Origin: Tichowtungia aerotolerans
GTDB lineage: Bacteria > Verrucomicrobiota > Kiritimatiellia > Kiritimatiellales > Tichowtungiaceae
Assembly (NCBI RefSeq): GCF_009905215.1
Contig: NZ_CP047593.1
Location: 2,112,900 to 2,176,899 of the forward strand
DNA length: 64,000 nt
Direction: 5' to 3'
Shown here: positions 57,730 through 64,000 of the stretch, piece by piece
How positions within the stretch are numbered: the first letter of the stretch is position 1
Layout of the letters: each line of letters begins with the position of its first letter
Position numbers and translations under genes: made by a program
The notes under the pieces: generated by a model
The model's input: only the letters and a program-made list of their open reading frames with translations
The model's database searches: none
Told to the model about the DNA's origin: nothing

Positions 57730-58560
57730 ATGAAGAAAAGAGTTTACATGGCTGAGTTGCTCCCCGACGAAGAATATAAAGTGAATCTTGAGGTTTTTGA
57801 GGGCCCGCTTGACCTTTTGCTGTACCTCATCAAAAAAGATGAAGTGGATATCTATGATATTCCCATCGGGCGCATTACTGCTCAGTACATGGAATATCTC
57901 GAGCTGATGAAAATCCTCAACCTCGAGATTGCCGGCGATTTTATCGTGATGGCTTCTACGCTGATGCTGATTAAAAGCCGGATGCTTCTGCCCGACGATG
58001 ATCGCGGTCCGATGGAAGAAGATGATGAAGACGATCCGCGCTGGGATCTGGTCCGGCAGCTGGTCGAATACAAAAAATTCAAAGACGCCGCCGGGTTTCT
58101 GGAAGTGCTTGAGGAAGAACAGGAGAATGTGTTCGGCCGCGAAGGAGAACATGTCGAGCTGGGCTCCCGTCCGGATGTCGGCATGCAGGATGTCGGGATT
58201 TTTGACCTGATCAGCGCTTTGAATGAAGCGCTGGACCGGGTTCCCTCCGAAGAGCTTCAGGAAATCTTTGCCGAGCAGTACACTGTGGGCGAAAAAGTGG
58301 ATGATCTGCTCAGCCGAACCAGCAACGGCCAGAAAATTTCCCTGGGTCGACTGTTTATCGGGATGCGCTCTCGACAGGAAATTGTCTGTACATTCCTGGC
58401 GGTGCTCGAACTGATTAAACTGAACCGACTGGCCGCCCGGCAGGACAGCCACTTCGAAGAGATCGTGATTGAGCAGGTTGATGAGAGTGATGTGCCCGCT
58501 GCGCTGGAAGAAGATCCGGAAGAAGAGTCCGTTTTTAAAGAAGATGAGGAGCTGCTATGA
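57730..58560 (+). CDS. scpA: Segregation and condensation protein A
   Basis: 276 residues. N-terminal kleisin signature 'VNLEVFEGPLDLLLYLIKKD' and 'EIAGDFIVMASTLMLIKSRMLL'; C-terminal winged helix with 'TFLAVLELIKLNR'. Bridges SMC heads with ScpB. An ATG at 57757 is an alternative start. Overlaps scpB by 4 nt. Confidence 0.95.
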   Translation: MKKRVYMAELLPDEEYKVNLEVFEGPLDLLLYLIKKDEVDIYDIPIGRITAQYMEYLELMKILNLEIAGDFIVMASTLMLIKSRMLLPDDDRGPMEEDDEDDPRWDLVRQLVEYKKFKDAAGFLEVLEEEQENVFGREGEHVELGSRPDVGMQDVGIFDLISALNEALDRVPSEELQEIFAEQYTVGEKVDDLLSRTSNGQKISLGRLFIGMRSRQEIVCTFLAVLELIKLNRLAARQDSHFEEIVIEQVDESDVPAALEEDPEEESVFKEDEELL

Positions 58561-59255
58561 GTGATGTAGAAATCCTGCCTGAATTAAAAGAAATCATCGG
58601 GTCTCTTCTGTTTGCCGCCAAAAAACCGCTCACCGCCAAAGAGATCCGTAAAGCGCTGATTGGAACCGGTGAAAACTACGGCGGTCCCTATGAACAGTTT
58701 ACTTCGCTGAAGGAAAACGAAATCCTGGAGGCGATTGAAGGACTCAAGGAGGAGCTTTCAAAAAATGCAACCGGCCTGCATGTTGCCGACGTGGCACACG
58801 GGTTTCGCCTGCAGAATAATGTGGCGTGCGGTCCATGGGTCCGCACCATGCTGGATAAGGACCGCACCACCAAGCTGTCCAAGCCGGCGTTGGAAACCCT
58901 TGCGATTGTTGCCTACCGCCAGCCGGTTCTCCGCTCCGAAATTGAATCGGTTCGCGGTGTGTCCGTGGACAGTATCCTGCGCAATCTGGTTGAGCTTCAG
59001 CTGGTGAAGGTTGTGGGGCGCAGTGAGCTGCCGGGGCGTCCGTGGATGTTTGGAACCACACAGCGCTTTCTGGAGCACTTCGGTCTGAAGAGTCTCGATG
59101 ACATGCCAGGCATGGACGAATTGAAACGGCGGGAAATGGAGGCGGGCGAGGGCGAGAAGACGCTACAGACAAACAGCTTCCCCGCGATTGAAAAAGAATT
59201 GGAAGGACAGGCGGAAACGCCGACAACGGAGGGCGACGATAATGAGCCTGGATAA
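58557..59255 (+). CDS. scpB: Segregation and condensation protein B
   Basis: 232 residues with two winged helices: 'IIGSLLFAAKKPLTAKEI', 'KPALETLAIVAYRQPVLRSE' and 'GRPWMFGTTQRFLEHFGL'. The C-terminal 50 residues are acidic and probably disordered. Overlaps pheA by 14 nt. Confidence 0.95.
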   Translation: MSDVEILPELKEIIGSLLFAAKKPLTAKEIRKALIGTGENYGGPYEQFTSLKENEILEAIEGLKEELSKNATGLHVADVAHGFRLQNNVACGPWVRTMLDKDRTTKLSKPALETLAIVAYRQPVLRSEIESVRGVSVDSILRNLVELQLVKVVGRSELPGRPWMFGTTQRFLEHFGLKSLDDMPGMDELKRREMEAGEGEKTLQTNSFPAIEKELEGQAETPTTEGDDNEPG

Positions 59256-60303
59256 ACTGAGAAAGAAAATTGACCAACTCGACGCACAGCTGGTCAAGCT
59301 GCTCAACGAGCGGGTCAGCGTTGCGCTGGAAATCGGAAAAACGAAAAAGGAGCAGGGGGGCGAAATTTATGTTCCTTCCCGCGAAAAAGCAGTTTTTGAA
59401 CGCATCAGTGAGCTGAATAAGGGCGGTTCTCTTCCGGACAAATCGGCTCGCGCCATTTATCGGGAAATTATGTCTGCCGCATTGGCGCTTGAGAGCAACC
59501 TGAGGATCTGTTATCTGGGGCCGCCGGCCACATTTACCCATCAGGCGGCCCGCTCTAAATTCGGGGCCAGTGTCGAATATCATCCGGCCGGTTCCATTGC
59601 CGACGTGTTTGCCGCGGTTGAGAACGGCAATGCCGATTATGGCGTTGTCCCGATTGAAAACTCGACCGAAGGTGCGGTGACGCACACCTTTGATCAGTTC
59701 ACTGGAACCACCCTGAAAATCTGTGCAGAAATCTATCTTCCGATTTCGCTCTGCCTGATGGCCTCTGTTTCAGGTGAGAAGGTCAGTCGGATCTGTTCCA
59801 AACAGGAAGCGCTTGGGCAGTGCCGTCACTGGCTGAACGCGAACATGTCCGGCATTGAGTTTGATGCCGTCAACAGCACCACGCTGGCAGCTGAAATGGC
59901 GTCCAAGAGCGATTGCGCGGCCATTGCCAGTCATTTTGCCGCCGAGTTGTACGGCCTTGATATCCTTGCTGAAAACATTCAGGACGTCAGCGGAAACACG
60001 ACGCGGTTTCTCGTGATCGGCGCACAGTGTTCCGAGCCGACCGGCGATGATAAAACATCAATTTATTTTGGAACCAAACACAAAGCCGGAGCATTGCATG
60101 ACGCTCTTGGTGCACTTCAGGCGAACGGCATCAACATGAGCAAAATCGAGTCTCGGCCCAGCGGTGACAAGGTCTGGGAATATGTTTTCTTTGTGGACTT
60201 CGAAGGCCATGCTGACAATCCCAATGTAAAAAAAGCACTGAAAGAAATGGAAGATCACTGCGCAGTGCTGACCGTGCTGGGGTCCTATCCAAAAGCGGGG
60301 TAA
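59242..60303 (+). CDS. pheA: Chorismate mutase / prephenate dehydratase
   Basis: 353 residues from ATG 59242. AroQ-type chorismate mutase (about 1-85: 'LRKKIDQLDAQLVKLLNERV'), prephenate dehydratase (about 90-270: 'CYLGPPATFTHQAA', 'GVVPIENSTEGAV', 'NTTRFLVIG') and an ACT regulatory domain with ESRP, which binds phenylalanine for feedback. Phenylalanine synthesis. Confidence 0.96.
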   Translation: MSLDKLRKKIDQLDAQLVKLLNERVSVALEIGKTKKEQGGEIYVPSREKAVFERISELNKGGSLPDKSARAIYREIMSAALALESNLRICYLGPPATFTHQAARSKFGASVEYHPAGSIADVFAAVENGNADYGVVPIENSTEGAVTHTFDQFTGTTLKICAEIYLPISLCLMASVSGEKVSRICSKQEALGQCRHWLNANMSGIEFDAVNSTTLAAEMASKSDCAAIASHFAAELYGLDILAENIQDVSGNTTRFLVIGAQCSEPTGDDKTSIYFGTKHKAGALHDALGALQANGINMSKIESRPSGDKVWEYVFFVDFEGHADNPNVKKALKEMEDHCAVLTVLGSYPKAG

Positions 60304-60357
60304 TGGTTTCCAGAACTTGAGAAAATATTATAAACAGGAAAAGGAACTGACTGCTCA

Positions 60358-61452
60358 ATGAAAACAAATGAATGGATTCCGAAGGTGCCGGTTTACCAGC
60401 CGGGAAAACCGATCACTGAAGTCGCCCGTGAACTGGGCTTTGATGATATTGATGAAATCATAAAGGTTGCCTCCAACGAGAACGAACTGGGCCCGTCGCC
60501 CAAAGCGCTCGAAGCAATGGCTGCCGAAGCCGCCGAAATGCATCGTTATCCGGACGGCGGTGGTTTCTACCTGAAGCGCCGACTGGCTGAAAAGCTGGGT
60601 GTGAAACCGGAAAACATTATGCTCGGCAACGGCAGCAATGAGCTGATCGAGTTTTTAGGCCATGCATATCTTCAGCCCGGAGCCAATCTGGTGATGAGCG
60701 AAGGAGCCTTTGTGGTCTATCGTCTCGTGGCGGCTCTGTTCTGCGCCGAGACGATTGCGGCGCCGATGAAAAACTTCGGACATGACCTTGATGCCATGCT
60801 CGATGCCATTACGCCGGAAACCCGTATTGTCACCATCTGCAATCCTAACAATCCCACCGGAACCATCATTACGCCGGACGAGATTGACGCATTTATTGAG
60901 AAGCTCCCGGATCACGTGCTGGCCGTGTTTGATGAAGCCTATTTTGAACTGGCTCCTGAAAACGTTCAGGCTGACGTCCTCAAGCATATTCGGGCTGGAC
61001 GTAAAAACGTGATGGTGATGCGTACATTCTCAAAAGCCTACGGGCTGGCTGGGCTTCGCATCGGCTACGGCATTGCCCACGAAGAGGTTGTCGAAACACT
61101 GAATCACGTCCGTCAGCCGTTCAATGCCAATGCCATGGCCCAGGCTGCCGCGCTGGCTGCACTCGATGACGACGACCACATCGCCCAAACCCGCGAAATG
61201 GTTTTTCAGGGGTTGGAGCTTTTTGCGGAAAAACTTCCAACCATTGGAAAAGGGCTGGAATTTGTGCCGTCATACGCCAATTTCATTCTCGTCAAAACCG
61301 GCAATGGTGCTGAAGTGTTTGCGGAGCTTCAGAAGCGTAAAGTGATTGTCCGTCCCATGGCGGGGTATGGACTGCCCGACTGGGTTCGCATCACTATTGG
61401 GACTCCGGAACAGAATACACAGGTCCTAAAAGCACTGGCGGAGGTCGTTTGA
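60358..61452 (+). CDS. hisC: Histidinol-phosphate aminotransferase
   Basis: 364 residues, class I/II PLP enzyme: 'ASNENELGPSPKALEAM', 'GNGSNELIEFLGHAYL', 'NPNNPTGT', and the PLP Lys in RTFSKAYGLAGLRIGYG. Adjacent to pheA, so it may also serve as the aromatic aminotransferase, as in other bacteria. Contains a host dyad at 61233-61251. Confidence 0.92.
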   Translation: MKTNEWIPKVPVYQPGKPITEVARELGFDDIDEIIKVASNENELGPSPKALEAMAAEAAEMHRYPDGGGFYLKRRLAEKLGVKPENIMLGNGSNELIEFLGHAYLQPGANLVMSEGAFVVYRLVAALFCAETIAAPMKNFGHDLDAMLDAITPETRIVTICNPNNPTGTIITPDEIDAFIEKLPDHVLAVFDEAYFELAPENVQADVLKHIRAGRKNVMVMRTFSKAYGLAGLRIGYGIAHEEVVETLNHVRQPFNANAMAQAAALAALDDDDHIAQTREMVFQGLELFAEKLPTIGKGLEFVPSYANFILVKTGNGAEVFAELQKRKVIVRPMAGYGLPDWVRITIGTPEQNTQVLKALAEVV

Positions 61453-61508
61453 TCCGAAACGGATACAGCAAATTCCCCCACCAGTGAAATACTCCTGCGG
61501 GCGGAGCA

Positions 61509-61718
61509 TTAATAGGCTCCGCCGTAAGGATACATCGGCATGCCGGATCCGTGATCCATTATATCCATCCGGATGCCGGTGTCAGCCAGTTGCGCCAGGC
61601 CGATGATTGCGGCTGCAATCAGTCCGGCAATCAGCAAGGCCAGCAGAATCGGATGTTGCGCCACCCAGTGGATCGGATGCATATGCATTATATGAGCATG
61701 CGGCAGATGCCATTTCAT
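61509..61718 (-). CDS. Small His/Met-rich single-TM protein
   Basis: 69 residues from the ATG at 61718 after GGGAGGTGAG (the frame is open to 61739). His/Met-rich N-terminus (MKWHLPHAHIMHMHPIHW), one membrane helix (about 23-45, ILLALLIAGLIAAAIIGLA) and a Met/Gly/Tyr C-terminus. The His/Met content suggests copper or nickel binding. No family recognised. Confidence 0.6.
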   Translation of the reverse strand: MKWHLPHAHIMHMHPIHWVAQHPILLALLIAGLIAAAIIGLAQLADTGIRMDIMDHGSGMPMYPYGGAY

Positions 61719-61845
61719 TGTTCTCACCTCCCGTTCCACGTCCTATATACCAGTTTTTTTTGAAAAATACCATTTTTTTCAGTTTTTTTGATCTGTCGTC
61801 AGGAAGGGGTCGCAACGGCCAGCAGGTTTTGAGTAGGGTGTGCGG

Positions 61846-62925
61846 ATGACGAAAAAGAACAAAGAGGACGCTGTACAAAACGAACTGCTTCCATGGTTTG
61901 CGAAACACTCGCGGGATCTGCCTTGGCGAAAAAAACGCACACCGTACCGGGTCTGGGTTTCCGAGATTATGCTGCAGCAGACGCGTGTTGACACCGTGAT
62001 CGATTATTACAACCGCTGGATGAAAAAGTTCCCGTCCTGGCGTGCACTGGCGCGCGCGCCGCAGGGTGATGTGCTGAAAGCGTGGGAAGGCCTCGGGTAT
62101 TATTCGCGCGCCCGCAATCTGCACGCCGCTTCAAAAATCATTTCGGAGGAATTGAACGGGCGTGTGCCGTGTGCCGTTGCCGATCTTCAGAAATTTCCAG
62201 GCATTGGAAACTACACCGCTGCCGCAGTTGCCAGTCTGGCGTTTAATCAGGATGCCGCCGTTTTAGATGGGAATGTCATTCGCGTGCTGAGCCGGCTGTT
62301 TGCCTACGGCGGCGATGTCAAATCGACGACCGGGAAAAAGAAGCTGCAGGCGTGGGCTGATGATCTGCTGGTTCCTGGCCGTGCCGGAGAATTCAACGAG
62401 TCGATGATGGAGCTTGGCGCATTGGTTTGTCTGCCCGTTGCTCCCAAATGTGCGGACTGTCCTCTTCAGAGTGCGTGCGAGGCGTTTGGAAAAGGTGCTC
62501 CGGAAAAATATCCGGTTGGGACCAAAAAGAAAAAAATTCCGCACATCACCGTCGGTGCTGCAGTTACGGTAAACAGCAAAGGCGAAGTGCTGATCGCTCA
62601 ACGCCTTGAAGGCGACATGCTCGGCGGCCTTTGGGAATTTCCCGGCGGCAAACAGGAACCCGGCGAAACCATCGAAGAGTGTATTGCTCGCGAACTGAAG
62701 GAAGAGCTCGGTATTAACACGGAAGTCGGCGACTTTCTGATGACGGTTAAGCACGTCTACAGCCACTTCAAAATGACCATGCACGTCTACTGCACAAAAA
62801 TTCGCTCCGGCCGCCCACGCCCCATCCACTGCGCTGACTTTCGCTGGGTGAAAATCCCCGACCTCGGAACATTCGCCTATTCCAAGGCCGACCTGCAGGT
62901 GGTTGGGAAGTTGCAGGGAAAATGA
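61846..62925 (+). CDS. mutY: Adenine DNA glycosylase MutY
   Basis: Removes A mispaired with 8-oxoG. 359 residues from ATG 61846. Catalytic Glu in SEIMLQQTRVD, helix-hairpin-helix LQKFPGIGNYTAAA, Asp in VLDGNVIRVLSR, 4Fe-4S Cys set (C-x6-C-x2-C-x5-C) near 201-217. The C-terminal MutT-like domain carries a full Nudix box (GGKQEPGETIEECIAREL...), although most MutY C-terminal domains have lost it. The hairpin coincides with a host dyad (62193-62211). Confidence 0.95.
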   Translation: MTKKNKEDAVQNELLPWFAKHSRDLPWRKKRTPYRVWVSEIMLQQTRVDTVIDYYNRWMKKFPSWRALARAPQGDVLKAWEGLGYYSRARNLHAASKIISEELNGRVPCAVADLQKFPGIGNYTAAAVASLAFNQDAAVLDGNVIRVLSRLFAYGGDVKSTTGKKKLQAWADDLLVPGRAGEFNESMMELGALVCLPVAPKCADCPLQSACEAFGKGAPEKYPVGTKKKKIPHITVGAAVTVNSKGEVLIAQRLEGDMLGGLWEFPGGKQEPGETIEECIARELKEELGINTEVGDFLMTVKHVYSHFKMTMHVYCTKIRSGRPRPIHCADFRWVKIPDLGTFAYSKADLQVVGKLQGK

Positions 62926-62948
62926 TTGTTTAGAAGAACGTAACTGCG

Positions 62949-64000
62949 CTAGGGCCGGGTCTGGCCGGTGCCTTCGATGACGAATTTATAGGTGGTGAGT
63001 TCTTCGAGTCCCATTGGTCCGCGCGCGTGCAGTTTGTCGGTGCTGATGCCGATTTCCGCGCCCATGCCGAATTCCGCTCCATCGGTGAAGCGAGTGGAGG
63101 CATTGACGTAGACCGAAGAGGAGTCCACCTGGGCGAGGAATGCCTTTTCGGAATCTTTGTCAGCGGTGACGATAGCGTCGGAGTGGTGTGAGCCGTAGGT
63201 GTTGATATGTTCGATGGCGGCCTCGACGCTGTCGACCACGCGAATCGATAAAATGAGGTCGAGGTATTCTTCCGGCCAGTCCGCTTCAGTGGCGGCTTTG
63301 ACATCACTGTCAAATGCCTGAACGGTTTCGTCGCCGCGCAGTTCAACGCCGCATTTTTTGAAGCGGGCGATCATTTCCGGGAGGAAATCGTTGGCGATAT
63401 TTTTGTGGACCAGCAGGGTTTCCATGGCGTTGCAGACGCCGGGACGCTGCACTTTGGCGTTTTCGCAGATGGCCAGTGCCATATCGACGTCGGCCGTGGC
63501 GTCGACATAGGTGTGACAGACTCCTTTGTAGTGTTTGATCACAGGAACCCAGGCCATTTCAGAGACGGCTTTGATGAGTCCTTCGCCGCCGCGGGGGATG
63601 ATCAGGTCGACTTTGCCGGTCATTTGGGCCAGCTCACGCACGGCATCGCGATCGGTGGTTTCAACCAGCTGGATGGCATTTTCGGGCATTCCTTTTTTCA
63701 GCCCGCCCTCGCGCAGGGCTTTGGCGATGGCCAGATTGGAGTGCATCGCTTCTTTGCCGCCGCGCAGAATGACAGCATTGGAGGTTTTGAAGCAGAGTGA
63801 TGCGGCGTCGGCGGTGACGTTGGGGCGCGATTCAAAGATAATGGCAATCACGCCGATCGGAACGCGTACTTTTTTGATCTGCAGTCCGTTGGGCCGGTTC
63901 CAGTTGCTGATTTCCGAACCAACAGGATCTTTGAGCGCGGCAACGTCGGACAGGCCTTTTACCATTCCTTCGATACGGGAATCATTCAGCTCGAGCCGGT
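62949..64000 (-). CDS. proA: Gamma-glutamyl phosphate reductase (5' end beyond window)
   Basis: Proline synthesis, NADPH reduction of glutamyl phosphate. The frame runs off the right edge: the residues before the Met at 63965 (RLELNDSRIEG) continue the normal ProA sequence, so the start lies outside. Seen: 'VRVPIGVIAIIFESRPNVTADAA', the catalytic Cys in 'RPGVCNAMETLLVH', 'NASTRFTDGAEFGMGAEIGIST' and 'GPMGLEELTTYKFVIEGTGQ'. Confidence 0.96.
   Translation of the reverse strand, partial: RLELNDSRIEGMVKGLSDVAALKDPVGSEISNWNRPNGLQIKKVRVPIGVIAIIFESRPNVTADAASLCFKTSNAVILRGGKEAMHSNLAIAKALREGGLKKGMPENAIQLVETTDRDAVRELAQMTGKVDLIIPRGGEGLIKAVSEMAWVPVIKHYKGVCHTYVDATADVDMALAICENAKVQRPGVCNAMETLLVHKNIANDFLPEMIARFKKCGVELRGDETVQAFDSDVKAATEADWPEEYLDLILSIRVVDSVEAAIEHINTYGSHHSDAIVTADKDSEKAFLAQVDSSSVYVNASTRFTDGAEFGMGAEIGISTDKLHARGPMGLEELTTYKFVIEGTGQTRP

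Overview
The window is 64 kb of bacterial chromosome with about 60 genes. It has a Gram-negative outer membrane (a beta-barrel protein ending in Phe), large Sec-exported surface proteins with calcium-binding thrombospondin type 3 repeats, an S11 protein with a long acidic N-terminal extension and an RNA polymerase alpha operon lacking rpsD. Together these suggest the PVC superphylum, most likely Kiritimatiellota. That placement is inferred from protein style and was not tested by phylogeny.

Layout. 1-5.1 kb: an exported LmbE/PIG-L-type deacetylase, then guaA and carA on the minus strand with a 4-nt overlap. 4.9-5.9 kb: a promoter, a highly structured leader and a HAD-fold protein without its catalytic aspartate. 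6-14.3 kb: four exported proteins in a row (S74 chaperone, TSP3, a 1782-residue DUF11-type protein, a beta-barrel). 14.3-17.1 kb: mazG, serC and an EFR1-type flavodoxin/ferredoxin.

17.25-30.77 kb: an integrated element of about 13.5 kb bounded by a 16-bp direct repeat, one copy being the 3' end of a tRNA-Ser(CGA) gene. It carries a tyrosine integrase, two excisionase-like proteins, a Rep_trans-type rolling-circle initiator in an operon whose genes nearly all overlap by 4 nt, a divergent ribbon-helix-helix/membrane-protein pair, a 2.6-kb repeat-rich stretch, a pair of paralogous small Cys-containing ORFs, a Fic protein, and a probable three-gene operon of two pentapeptide-repeat/K+-channel fusions plus a DUF4145-type protein. 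No capsid, terminase or conjugation genes were seen. The channel/DUF4145 operon is the best candidate for an undescribed, possibly defensive, system.

30.9-64 kb: housekeeping genes. These are parA, rsmE-dnaJ-grpE, hsp20, a STAS/PP2C partner-switching pair, rsmI-maf, a UDP-glucuronate decarboxylase, a decayed gene, nadE-guaB, an ABM monooxygenase with an iron alcohol dehydrogenase, a complete AmmeMemoRadiSam set, infA-rpmJ-rpsM-rpsK-rpoA-rplQ, pta-ackA-orn, dnaE, trpS-scpA-scpB-pheA-hisC, a small membrane peptide, mutY and a truncated proA.

Across the host DNA, but not seen in the 13.5-kb element, a dyad of consensus TTTTCCAANNNTTGGAAAA recurs about 19 times, both inside genes and in intergenic gaps.
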